Below, piece by piece: positions 8,560 to 16,222 of a stretch of DNA of 54,474 nt (position 1 is the stretch's first letter; each line of letters begins with the position of its first letter). Made by a program: the position numbers and the translations under genes. Where the stretch lies: NCBI GenBank assembly GCA_021775425.1, contig JAJFHX010000041.1, positions 1 to 54,474 of the forward strand, in the 5' to 3' direction. Source of the stretch: Hyphomicrobiales bacterium (lineage in GTDB: Bacteria; Pseudomonadota; Alphaproteobacteria; Rhizobiales; HXMU1428-3). The notes beneath the pieces are model-generated. The model had not been told where the DNA came from. It worked only from the letters and a program-made list of their open reading frames with translations, and did no database searches.

Positions 8560-8620
8560 GAATTACGACTTTTCATAAATTATGAAATATGGTAATTGTT
8601 TTTATGAAACTTCGTAATTC
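8560..8620. promoter_or_regulatory. Nested inverted repeat, probable activator binding site (UAS)
   Basis: Outer arms of 20 bases (8560-8579 and 8601-8620) are inverted copies with 18 of 20 matches; the core words are GAATTACGA and TTTCATAAA. An inner perfect dyad TTTCATAA-A-TTATGAAA lies at 8571-8587, so TTATGAAA half-sites occur three times (8571-8578 inverted, 8580-8587, 8602-8609). The element is 63-138 bases upstream of the sigma-54 promoter, the usual range for an enhancer-binding protein, and ends 17 bases before the activator's own ATG, so autorepression is plausible. Confidence 0.7.
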
Positions 8621-8637
8621 TGTAAGGGTGTTTTCAG

Positions 8638-10617
8638 ATGAGTGAGACTTTGCCGCCGGTTGATATGAATGTGGTCTCTGATGCTTTTGTAAATTCACAT
8701 GAAATCAAAGAGCGTCTTGGTGAAAACCTTGATGTCTGGGCGCTTTGCGGCCAAGTGCTGAGGCATGAGTTTGACTGTTCACCGGATGCCGGGCTGATTT
8801 ATGACCTTTCGACCGGGATTATTTTTCGGGCGAATAAGGCGGCGGGGCGGTTGTTTAAATTCTCGCAAACGGAACTTAGCGGGCGGACGATCGGTCAGCT
8901 TTATCCTGATGCCCGGGGGGTGCTGCATGTGTTTTCGGAAGAAGCAATTGAGCGCGGTGTTGCCTGGACAAGAGAGCTTGAGCTTTCGCGCGCCGATGGC
9001 ACGCCGCTTCGGCTGGAGCATTGTGCGGTATCAGCTGAGTGGCAGGGGGGTGTTTGTATTGTATTGCGGATTATGGATCTGGATGATTTGCAGCGCCGCT
9101 CTGTTGATGATGAGGCGAATGTTTACCACCGGCTTGGCATTAATGAATGGCGCAAGGCTGAGAGATATTTCAGAGAGATTGAGCGGGAAAACCAACTTAT
9201 TCTGGCAGCGGCCGGTGAAGGGATTTATGGGGTCAGTGCGGATGGGGTGACGTCTTTCGTGAACCCGGCTGCTGAAAAAATGCTTGGCTATGAAGCGGCT
9301 GAGCTGGTTGGCAAGGATATGCATACGGTGATCCATCATCACCGCCCGGACGGATCGCATTATCCGGCAGAAGAATGCCCGATTTATAATGCCTTTCGGC
9401 AGGGGACTGTGAAAACGGTTGATGATGAAGTGTTCTGGGCGAAAGACGGGCGGCCGGTTCGGGTTGAATATACATCTACACCGATTGTAGATTCTGGCGC
9501 GGTTGTTGGTGCGGTGATTGTTTTCAGAGATATCACCAAACGTAAGCGTGATGAAGAACAGCTTAAAACGGCACTTGAGGACAATGCCCAGTTGCGTGAA
9601 CGGCTGGAGATGGAAAACGCCTATCTTCAGGAAGAGATCCGCAGTCACACCAACCATTATGACATTCTTGGCAATTCGAATGCGATCGACAATATTCTTA
9701 AGCAGATAGAACTGGTTGCACCGACAGACGCGAATGTTCTGATTACGGGGGAAAGTGGCACGGGTAAAGAACTTGTGGCGCGGGCCATTCACCGGGTTTC
9801 GCCGCGGCGAGACCGGCCGATTATCAGGGTGAACTGCGCGGCTATTCCTCGTGAGTTATTTGAGAGTGAATTTTTCGGCCATGTGAAAGGGGCGTTTACC
9901 GGGGCATTGCGTGACCGGCACGGCCGGTTTGAGCTGGCGAATGGCGGCACGATTTTTCTTGATGAGGTGGGTGAGATTCCGCTTGATTTGCAATCCAAAT
10001 TATTACGCGTTTTGCAAGACCGGCATTTTGAACGGGTTGGTGAGGAAAAAACCCGCTCTGTTGATGTGAGGGTGATTGCGGCCACTAACAGAGACCTGAA
10101 AAAGGAAGCGGCCGCGGGGAAGTTTCGGGAAGATCTGTTTTTCAGGCTGAATGTTGTGCCGATTGAGTGTACGCCGCTGCGTGAACGCCCGGAGGATATC
10201 CCTATTCTGGCGGATCATTTTTTAGCGACCGTTTGTAAGAGGCTGAATATTAATAAGCCGGACCTGACCAAAGCGAATATTGAAGAGCTTCGAAGTTATA
10301 ACTGGACGGGTAATGCGAGAGAGTTGCAAAATGTTCTCGAGCGGGCTGCCATTCTTGCCAGAGGGGGCAAGCTTAGTTTTAACCTGCCGGTTGCAGCTAA
10401 GTTACTGCCCGAAGAAAAGCCCGCATTCAGCCATGGTCAGTTGCCGGATGAGGGGTGTATATTAACTGCTGAAGAAATGGTTCAGTTTGAAAAGCAGAAT
10501 ATTGAACGGGCACTAAAGGCAGTAAATGGGCGTGTTTCCGGGCCGGGTGGTGCTGCGGAACTGCTGGGAATGAAAGCAACGACACTCTATTCACGCATAA
10601 AAGCCATGCAGATATAG
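8638..10617 (+). CDS. PAS domain sigma-54 dependent transcriptional activator
   Basis: Enhancer-binding protein, 659 aa. Order: an atypical PAS-like domain (~residues 40-150), a PAS domain (~180-305; ENQLILAAAGEGIYGVSADG onward, ending in VFRDITKRKR), a coiled-coil linker (~305-345), the AAA+ domain and a Fis-type HTH. Walker A GESGTGKE is near residue 371, the sigma-54 contacting loop GAFTGA near 416, Walker B GGTIFLDEVGEIP, and the R-finger region FREDLFFRLNVVPI. The C-terminus GPGGAAELLGMKATTLYSRI is the DNA-recognition helix pair. There is no receiver domain, so it senses its signal through PAS, in the manner of FhlA/NorR-like activators. The gene is divergent from the cyn operon and probably activates it; AAGGGTG is upstream of the ATG. 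Confidence 0.92.
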   Translation: MSETLPPVDMNVVSDAFVNSHEIKERLGENLDVWALCGQVLRHEFDCSPDAGLIYDLSTGIIFRANKAAGRLFKFSQTELSGRTIGQLYPDARGVLHVFSEEAIERGVAWTRELELSRADGTPLRLEHCAVSAEWQGGVCIVLRIMDLDDLQRRSVDDEANVYHRLGINEWRKAERYFREIERENQLILAAAGEGIYGVSADGVTSFVNPAAEKMLGYEAAELVGKDMHTVIHHHRPDGSHYPAEECPIYNAFRQGTVKTVDDEVFWAKDGRPVRVEYTSTPIVDSGAVVGAVIVFRDITKRKRDEEQLKTALEDNAQLRERLEMENAYLQEEIRSHTNHYDILGNSNAIDNILKQIELVAPTDANVLITGESGTGKELVARAIHRVSPRRDRPIIRVNCAAIPRELFESEFFGHVKGAFTGALRDRHGRFELANGGTIFLDEVGEIPLDLQSKLLRVLQDRHFERVGEEKTRSVDVRVIAATNRDLKKEAAAGKFREDLFFRLNVVPIECTPLRERPEDIPILADHFLATVCKRLNINKPDLTKANIEELRSYNWTGNARELQNVLERAAILARGGKLSFNLPVAAKLLPEEKPAFSHGQLPDEGCILTAEEMVQFEKQNIERALKAVNGRVSGPGGAAELLGMKATTLYSRIKAMQI

Positions 10618-10726
10618 GCCTTTCTCTGCCCTTTATGATGTTGGATAATGGGGGAATTGTTTAAAGGTGTGGAATTTAGACTATTGTTCATCTTTGATTT
10701 CTGAAGCTCGGGGTTAAAAACAGGTT

Positions 10727-11824
10727 ATGTTTCAAAGATTTAGTGACGGGGGTTGCAAGGGGCAGATGTCTTCTGCTGCTTGGAGCGGGCTATTCAGGAC
10801 GAGGAATGTGGCTGGTTTGAAAGATTGTTTTGCCACTCTTTTGAGTTGGTTTAAGGATAAAGTTCATTTTCTTAGAGAAGAAGATAATGAATTTTTGGAA
10901 GATGATAGTTCTTCGGGATCTTCTGAAAAGTCGGCTAAGAACAGGGCATCAAGCGCGCGGGGTTCATATTTTGGGCTTGGGCTTTCGGGTTTTCATAAAA
11001 TTTCCTATCAGGACTGGGCTGATCTGAGGTCTTCCGGCGAGATTGAAGCGGACCCTAATCCTCCCGTCATTTGTGTGCACGGTTTGACGCGGAATTCACA
11101 TGATTTTGACAAAATGGCGGCCCGGCTTTGCCGTGAGCGGCGGGTGGTCTGCCCGGATGTTGTCGGGCGTGGGCAAAGTGACTGGCTTGAGAATGCGGCG
11201 CTTTATGAAAACCTCCAATATAATGCGGATATGAATGCGCTGATTGCGCGGCTTGATGTACCGGAAGTTGACTGGGTTGGTACATCAATGGGTGGGTTGA
11301 TTGGTATGATGCTGGCGGCATCTGCGAAAAGTCCGATCAGGAAAATGGTGATCAATGATGTGGGGCCTTATATTACCTATTCATCACTTTCACGGATTGG
11401 GAATTATGTTGGGCGATCTCCGGAATTTGCTGATCTTGAAGAGGCTGAGACTTATTTGAGGGAAATTCACGCACCATTTGCGCCGATGAGCAATAAAGAC
11501 TGGCGAGACATGGCGCGGTTTGGCGTAAGGGAGCTTGAGAACGGTAACCTTGCTTTGAATTATGATCCTAAAATCGGTGATCCGCTTCGTGCCGGGTTAA
11601 CGGGGTTTGATGTGAACCTCTGGCCGCTCTGGGATATGATCAAGTGCCCTGTGCTGGTGTTTCGCGGTGAAAATTCAGAACTCTTAACCAGGGAAACGGC
11701 TGAGCGCATGGTGACAACCGGGCCTTGTGCTGAGGTGATAGAGATTAAAGAGGCCGGTCATGCGCCAACGCTGAACACGGCCCGGCAGATTGGCATGATC
11801 AGAGACTGGCTGGATAAGGCTTAA
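10727..11824 (+). CDS. Alpha/beta hydrolase
   Basis: Hydrolase of the alpha/beta fold, 365 aa from this start. The oxyanion strand is VICVHGLTRNSHDFD, the nucleophile elbow WVGTSMGGLIGMM, an acid follows FRGENSE, and the histidine is in EAGHAPTL. Lid residues between ~190 and 260 match small esterase/hydrolase relatives. The N-terminal ~80 residues, rich in serine and acidic residues (NEFLEDDSSSGSSEKSAKN), precede the usual family start and have no recognised domain. ATG at 10727 has a weak ribosome site; an internal ATG at 10766 has AAGGGG close before it. The substrate is unknown. Confidence 0.85.
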   Translation: MFQRFSDGGCKGQMSSAAWSGLFRTRNVAGLKDCFATLLSWFKDKVHFLREEDNEFLEDDSSSGSSEKSAKNRASSARGSYFGLGLSGFHKISYQDWADLRSSGEIEADPNPPVICVHGLTRNSHDFDKMAARLCRERRVVCPDVVGRGQSDWLENAALYENLQYNADMNALIARLDVPEVDWVGTSMGGLIGMMLAASAKSPIRKMVINDVGPYITYSSLSRIGNYVGRSPEFADLEEAETYLREIHAPFAPMSNKDWRDMARFGVRELENGNLALNYDPKIGDPLRAGLTGFDVNLWPLWDMIKCPVLVFRGENSELLTRETAERMVTTGPCAEVIEIKEAGHAPTLNTARQIGMIRDWLDKA

Positions 11825-11872
11825 TGGCTGATTGATGCTGTGGCTCATTTTGTTTCATTGACTAATCAAAAT

Positions 11873-11909
11873 AATAAGCCTCTTAAGAGATAATCTTAAG
11901 AGGCTTATT
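11873..11909. terminator. Hairpin between convergent genes, probable bidirectional terminator
   Basis: AATAAGCCTCTTAAGA (11873-11888) and its exact complement TCTTAAGAGGCTTATT (11894-11909) form a 16-bp stem with a 5-base loop. It is in the 136-base gap between the hydrolase and the DUF4189 gene. The minus-strand exit is T-rich (TTATTTTGATT); the plus-strand exit is not. Confidence 0.65.
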
Positions 11910-11960
11910 CGCGTTGAACCAGAATTGACTTTGAGAAATTTTGGTTGTTACGCTAAGCAA

Positions 11961-12347
11961 TTAACGATCAGTGCAGACCCAGCGACGGGCTTTGCAATGG
12001 CTATCATATTTGCGGCAGGTTTTTCTGGCTTTCCATTTGGCTTGTTTGATAGAGCGCCCCCATGCTGCGCCCCAGCCTCCATTTGAACCAACAGCAACTG
12101 CGCCACAGGCATTTCTGAACCAGGTAGCGATTTTACAATCAGATGCGTGCTGATAGCATTTTTGCAGTGCGACCTGATTGGCTTTCCATTTGCTGTTGTA
12201 ATTATAGGACCAACCCATGGCTTTGGATGATGGTGATATGGCAATTGCGCCATATTTATTTTTGGCTTGAGCATCGCTACCGGCAGAGACCAGAACCATG
12301 CAGGTGAGCATTACCAGCGCGATCAGTGAAGAAAGTTTGTGCAACAT
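11961..12347 (-). CDS. DUF4189 domain-containing exported protein
   Basis: Small secreted protein of 128 aa. Residues 1-28 are a Sec signal peptide (hydrophobic core LIALVMLTCMVLVS, cleavage likely after AQA). The rest fits DUF4189: YGAIAISPSSKAMGWSYN at the start, then spaced cysteines in QKCYQHASDCK, RNACGAVAV, KTCRKYDSHC and WVC, an even set likely to form disulfides. AGGAGGGACTTTAA precedes the ATG. The mature protein is strongly basic. Function unknown; periplasmic location inferred. Confidence 0.85.
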   Translation of the reverse strand: MLHKLSSLIALVMLTCMVLVSAGSDAQAKNKYGAIAISPSSKAMGWSYNYNSKWKANQVALQKCYQHASDCKIATWFRNACGAVAVGSNGGWGAAWGRSIKQAKWKARKTCRKYDSHCKARRWVCTDR

Positions 12348-12767
12348 TTAAAGTCCCTCCTTAAATAGTTGAGCTGAGTGGTTTAAACAGTGTTTAGTAT
12401 CTCATATCATTATTATTGAGAGGAACGATTTGTACAAATGAATTATCTGTAATTTATTGAATTTCACATATTAAAGTTGTTAAGTTTTTTTATTATTCTC
12501 TTAAATTATAGATAGTTGTTGTGATTACCTTATGTGATAGTTTAATTATTGGCTGGTGGGTGTTACGCTCAGTATTGATGGGTTTTTAACCCAAAATCAG
12601 ATGCATCTAACAGAGGTTTTATTGAAATTGGATGATTTCTGGCTTTTGGATTTAACTGGCTTTAGGCTATAAGTTAAATTCCATTTCAAATCCCGTTATC
12701 GGGGTTGGTTTGAATTAACCTAAGAATGATTTTAGAGTTTGGTCAAATTTTTAAGTGAGGCAGGGCT
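12348..12767. other. AT-rich intergenic region between divergent genes
   Basis: No gene is supported here. It should hold the promoters of the DUF4189 gene (minus) and the metallopeptidase gene (plus). A perfect 12-bp palindrome ATTTGTACAAAT lies at 12428-12439, 81 bases upstream of the DUF4189 start, and a short GGGTTTTTAACCC dyad near 12580. No clear promoter consensus was identified. Confidence 0.5.
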
Positions 12768-13772
12768 ATGCGTTGGAGAGGCCGTGAAGGCAGTAAAAAT
12801 ATTGAGGACCACCGGGGTCGTACCGGGGGACGTTTTGGGATTCCGTTGCCGGGTGGTCGTGGCCGTTCTATACGCATGCCGGGGGCACGTGGCGGTGGGA
12901 TCAGCATCTGGACCATCCTGATCTTGCTGGCGTTTATGTATTTTACCGGCAAGTGTGATCCGGGTCTTATTTTACGTGAGTTGACAAAAGGACAGGGACA
13001 ATTCCCGCAAATTCAACGTCAGGAAGGCCAGCCGAAGATCAACATAGACCCATTGCCGGATACGGGCGGGGAATTCAAACAACAGCGTGACAGCCAGCTT
13101 GGCAAACAGAAAACCAATCCGCAGGCTAAAGATGACCTTGGTCAGTTTACTTCTGTGGTGCTTCGTGAGACTGAACTGGTCTGGCATAAAATATTTAAAC
13201 AGATGGGCCGGACTTATGAAGAACCGACCTTAAGAATGTTTACCCAATCGACGCAATCTGCCTGTGGGCCGGGTTTACGGGCGATGGGGCCGTTCTACTG
13301 TCCGCTTGATAAGAAGGTTTATGTGGACCTTAGTTTCTATGGTGAACTGAAACAAAGATTTGGCGCACCGGGTGATTTTGCCCAGGCTTATGTGATCGCC
13401 CATGAAGTCGGGCACCATGTACAAACCCTGTTAGGGATTGCGCGGCAAGTGCAGACACAAAAAGCACGGCTTTCAAAAGCTCAGGGCAATGCTTTGCAGG
13501 TGAGGATGGAATTGCAGGCAGATTGTTTTGCCGGTCTCTGGGCGCGTCATGCAGATGCGGCGAATCAAATTCTCGAAGAAGGCGACCTTGAGGAAGCTAT
13601 TCGAGCCGCTTCTAAAATTGGTGATGATAACATTCAACGGCAAACGCAGGGCCGGGTTGTGCCGGAGGCTTTTACACATGGCACTTCAGCCCAGCGCATG
13701 CGTTGGTTTAAGGAAGGCTATAACACTGGAAATATGCGGGCGTGTGACACGTTTAATGCGTCTAACCTCTGA
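12768..13772 (+). CDS. Neutral zinc metallopeptidase, YpfJ family
   Basis: Protein of 334 aa of the 'neutral zinc metallopeptidase' family (E. coli YpfJ). The N-terminus is arginine/glycine-rich (MRWRGREGSKN onward), followed by one membrane segment (ISIWTILILLAFMYFTG, ~residues 44-62), so the catalytic part is probably periplasmic. The zinc site HEVGH lies in AYVIAHEVGHHVQTLLG near residue 212, and the downstream third ligand region is MELQADCFAGLWA. The pair ACGPGLRAMGPFYCPLDKKVY carries the family's two cysteines. GAGGCAGGGCT precedes the ATG. A terminator follows. Substrate unknown. Confidence 0.9.
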   Translation: MRWRGREGSKNIEDHRGRTGGRFGIPLPGGRGRSIRMPGARGGGISIWTILILLAFMYFTGKCDPGLILRELTKGQGQFPQIQRQEGQPKINIDPLPDTGGEFKQQRDSQLGKQKTNPQAKDDLGQFTSVVLRETELVWHKIFKQMGRTYEEPTLRMFTQSTQSACGPGLRAMGPFYCPLDKKVYVDLSFYGELKQRFGAPGDFAQAYVIAHEVGHHVQTLLGIARQVQTQKARLSKAQGNALQVRMELQADCFAGLWARHADAANQILEEGDLEEAIRAASKIGDDNIQRQTQGRVVPEAFTHGTSAQRMRWFKEGYNTGNMRACDTFNASNL

Positions 13773-13842
13773 GTTTTATACACAGAGTGCACAGGCATAC
13801 TGATTGCAATTCTGATTGCAATTGCAGAATGAGTGACGGATC

Positions 13843-13891
13843 AAAACCGGTGAGATTTCAGCCTGGATGCTGAGACCTCACCGGTTTTTTT
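13843..13891 (+). terminator. Rho-independent terminator after the metallopeptidase gene
   Basis: AAAACCGGTGAG pairs with CTCACCGGTTTT, with an inner pairing TTTCAG/CTGA type region in the loop, followed by seven T residues. It is 70 bases after the stop. The convergent DUF1127 gene ends just beyond, at 13915. Confidence 0.85.
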
Positions 13892-13914
13892 CTGGCTTAT
13901 CGTAAAGTTCGGGT

Positions 13915-14181
13915 TTACTGCCAGAAAGGCTTTGCCGCTTCTCTATCAGCTTCTTTTCTTGTCAGGCCGATGTCTTTTAACTGATGGTTATTTAGTGCTT
14001 TCAAATCAGCACGGCTCTTTTGTTTTGCAATGGTCAGTTTAAACAGCGTGACAATGTGTTTTGCGAGATCAATGGCCACAAATGCCTGATAGGAATAGGG
14101 CTGTTTTGGAGCTTGTTTGAGTGCGGCAGTGTTTGAATTGTCATTCAATATATTGTCTATATATGGTTTGATCTCAGACAT
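13915..14181 (-). CDS. DUF1127 small protein
   Basis: Protein of 88 aa. The C-terminal ~45 residues are a DUF1127 (YjiS-like) domain with the hallmark LKALNNHQLKDIGLTRKEA and a terminal KPFWQ. Such short basic domains in alphaproteobacteria (for example CcaF1 of Rhodobacter) bind RNA or affect phosphate and carbon metabolism; that is family knowledge, not shown here. The N-terminal half (SEIKPYIDNILNDNSNTAAL) is polar and unlike other members. The gene is divergent from a MocR-type regulator with a 110-base gap that carries direct repeats, so it may be that regulator's target. Confidence 0.85.
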   Translation of the reverse strand: MSEIKPYIDNILNDNSNTAALKQAPKQPYSYQAFVAIDLAKHIVTLFKLTIAKQKSRADLKALNNHQLKDIGLTRKEADREAAKPFWQ

Positions 14182-14277
14182 AATTGTACCTATTGTATCG
14201 GTATATTCCTGTTTTCATGATTGGTTTGGTAAATTGTACTTATTTTAGTTTGGATTGACTCAGTCGTGATTACAATT
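14182..14277. promoter_or_regulatory. Direct repeats between DUF1127 and MocR genes, candidate MocR operator
   Basis: AATTGTACCTATT (14182-14194) and AATTGTACTTATT (14232-14244) match at 12 of 13 positions and are exactly 50 bases apart, close to five helical turns. A third, inverted copy of the core, TACAATT, is at 14271-14277. GabR and PdxR, MocR-type regulators, bind pairs of spaced direct repeats, so the layout fits. The first copy abuts the DUF1127 start codon. Confidence 0.55.
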
Positions 14278-14291
14278 TAAATATTGTCACC

Positions 14292-15806
14292 ATGACAAAT
14301 TATAGCCCACAATCTTTAAATGGCACTGGCCCTAAATATGTGCAGCTGGCTGACCTTATGGAGCGGGATATTGCCGCCGGAATGCTGGAAGCGGGGGATA
14401 AGCTGCCGCCGCAACGTAACCTTGCTTATGATATAGGGGTGACGATCGGCACCGTTGGGCGAGCGTATCAGTTGATGATTGAGCGCGGCCTGGTGGTGGC
14501 TGAAGTCGGGCGTGGCACATATGTTCGGGCGCAGAAACGGGATGAAGAATTTGCAGCAGATTTTGGTTTAAGTGGGTTTCTGCCACAGGTCTGTACGATT
14601 GACCTGGCTTCTGTTGTTGACGGAGAGAATTTTCAAGGTGGAGACGAGCTGCGCGGGGTTCACAAACCACTAATACAAAATGGACAACAGGGCCAAAACG
14701 CTGCTCCTTCCCTTCACCTGATGAATTCAACCAGTGCACCTGATCTTGGTCAGAGTGAACTTATCGAAAGAGTGAGCCGGGACATACTGGCTGAGCAACC
14801 GGCGAAGTCGATAGATTATATTCGCCGCCTTGAGCCAGAATGGCAGCTTGCCGGGCGGCAATGGCTTGCAACGGGTGACTGGGTGCCGTCGCCTGAAGTG
14901 ATTGTACCTGCGCAAGGGGTGCATGCCGCGTTTATGTCTATCATTTCGACGATCACTCAGCCTGGTGATAAAATCGCGATTGAAGGTCTGACCTATTCAC
15001 CTTTTGCCCGGGCAATGGCACTTATTGGCCGTCGTGTGGTGCAGGTTGGTATGGGGAAAGAGGGCGTTGAGCCTGATGAGTTTGAGAGGGTTTGTGCGCA
15101 ACAACACCCCAAAGTTTTTGTTTCCATTCCGACGCTGCATAATCCAACAACGACTATTTTACCACTTGAACACAGGCAGGCGATTGTTAAAACGGCACAA
15201 AAACATAATGTGATCATCGTGGAGGATAATATTTACGGCAAGCAGGTTGATGATGCACCGCCGCCGCTTGTTGCGCTTGCCCCTGAGCAGACATTTCATA
15301 TTGGCGGGTTGTCAAAATCGGTTTCAGCAGGGATCAGGGCCAGCTGGGTTGCTTCTCCTTCTCATTACCGGGACAGGATCCTATTTGCCAATAAATCAAT
15401 GACGGGAGGCCATTCTTATTTGCTGGCAGAACTTGCCGCGCGGATAGTGCTGAGCGGTGAAGCGGCGCGCATCAGTGAAATGGTCAGTGCTGAATTTGCC
15501 AGCCGTGAAAGTATTGCGCGGGAAATATTTAAAGGGCTTGAATTTGCCTCTCACCCGATGGCGCCATTCTTATGGTTGAAATTAAAAGAACCCTGGTTGC
15601 CTGAAACGTTTAAAACGGCGGCGCGGCGCAATGGTATGATGATTGATGTGGCTGATGCGTTTAAAGCGGGGCAGGATGATGCGGTGTTTCACCGGGTGCG
15701 GATTGCTTTTGTTGCCCCCCGAGACGGGAAAGAGTTTCGCTCATGCCTGATGCTATTGAAAACCCTGATGGAAGCCGGGCCGGGCGGGTATGATGATTAT
15801 CACTAA
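14292..15806 (+). CDS. MocR-type transcriptional regulator (GntR HTH fused to aminotransferase fold)
   Basis: Protein of 504 aa. Residues ~10-80 form a GntR winged helix (YVQLADLMERDIAAGMLEAG, then KLPPQRNLAYDIGVTIGTVGRAYQ in two pieces). Residues ~130-500 form a class I aminotransferase domain with the PLP lysine in GGLSKSVSAGIRASW, about K342, and a PLP-contacting VEDNIYG. MocR proteins sense PLP or an amino-compound aldimine and usually regulate neighbours. Here the only divergent neighbour is the DUF1127 gene. There is no convincing ribosome-binding site before the ATG (TATTGTCACC), so translation may be weak or leaderless. The effector is unknown. Confidence 0.9.
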   Translation: MTNYSPQSLNGTGPKYVQLADLMERDIAAGMLEAGDKLPPQRNLAYDIGVTIGTVGRAYQLMIERGLVVAEVGRGTYVRAQKRDEEFAADFGLSGFLPQVCTIDLASVVDGENFQGGDELRGVHKPLIQNGQQGQNAAPSLHLMNSTSAPDLGQSELIERVSRDILAEQPAKSIDYIRRLEPEWQLAGRQWLATGDWVPSPEVIVPAQGVHAAFMSIISTITQPGDKIAIEGLTYSPFARAMALIGRRVVQVGMGKEGVEPDEFERVCAQQHPKVFVSIPTLHNPTTTILPLEHRQAIVKTAQKHNVIIVEDNIYGKQVDDAPPPLVALAPEQTFHIGGLSKSVSAGIRASWVASPSHYRDRILFANKSMTGGHSYLLAELAARIVLSGEAARISEMVSAEFASRESIAREIFKGLEFASHPMAPFLWLKLKEPWLPETFKTAARRNGMMIDVADAFKAGQDDAVFHRVRIAFVAPRDGKEFRSCLMLLKTLMEAGPGGYDDYH

Positions 15807-15815
15807 GTGGTGATT

Positions 15816-16207
15816 CTCCTTCGACGGGGCTTCAGATGCCCACTCCTTTGACGGGGCTTCAGATGCCCACTAGGCATCCGCCCCTGATACGACGGTGGGA
15901 TTAGTCGTCTGATACTAGACGGATGGTATTTTGTGTACCTTTTGGGTTGGCTTTGTTTGACCGGGGTTCAGATGATATTTTGTGCGCCTTCGGGTTGCCC
16001 ACAAGCAACCGGCGCTGTACGCCGTCGTTGTTTAGGTGATAACTGTTTTCGTGCTTTCACATCTGCCCATTTGGATGGGACTTCGGATGCCCACTCCTTT
16101 GACGGGGCTTCAGATGCCCACTAGGCATCCGGGATTTCTTTGATGGGGCTTCAGATGCCCACTAGGCATCCGCCCCTGGTACGACGGTGGGATTAGTCGT
16201 CTGATAC
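15816..16207. repeat. Cluster of hairpin-forming intergenic repeats
   Basis: Five copies of GGGRCTTCRGATGCCCACT occur, starting near 15826, 15853, 16077, 16103 and 16145. Three continue as AGGCATCCG, making the hairpin GGATGCC-type stem GATGCC/GGCATC. Copies at 15843-15915 and 16139-16207 are extended by CGCCCCTGRTACGACGGTGG and ATTAGTCGTCTGATAC with few differences. Between them, two diverged copies of GATGRTATTTTGTG...CCTT..GGGTTG begin at about 15922 and 15972, and a hairpin GGTTGC-CCACA-AGCAACC lies at about 15992. The block fills the gap between the MocR gene and the SPOR-like gene. Copy spacing is irregular, unlike CRISPR. It resembles a REP/BIME-type mosaic. Confidence 0.75.
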
Positions 16208-16222
16208 CTTTTTGTTTTATGA

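Noticed and set aside
15933..16124. Small plus-strand open frame in the repeat block
   Set aside because: It is composed of the repeats themselves (DGTSDAH and FDGASDAH are translated copies) and has no ribosome site or family resemblance.
15816..16207. CRISPR-like array
   Set aside because: Copies are unevenly spaced, differ in length, are partly tandem and lack uniform spacers; no cas genes are nearby. It fits an intergenic hairpin-repeat mosaic better.
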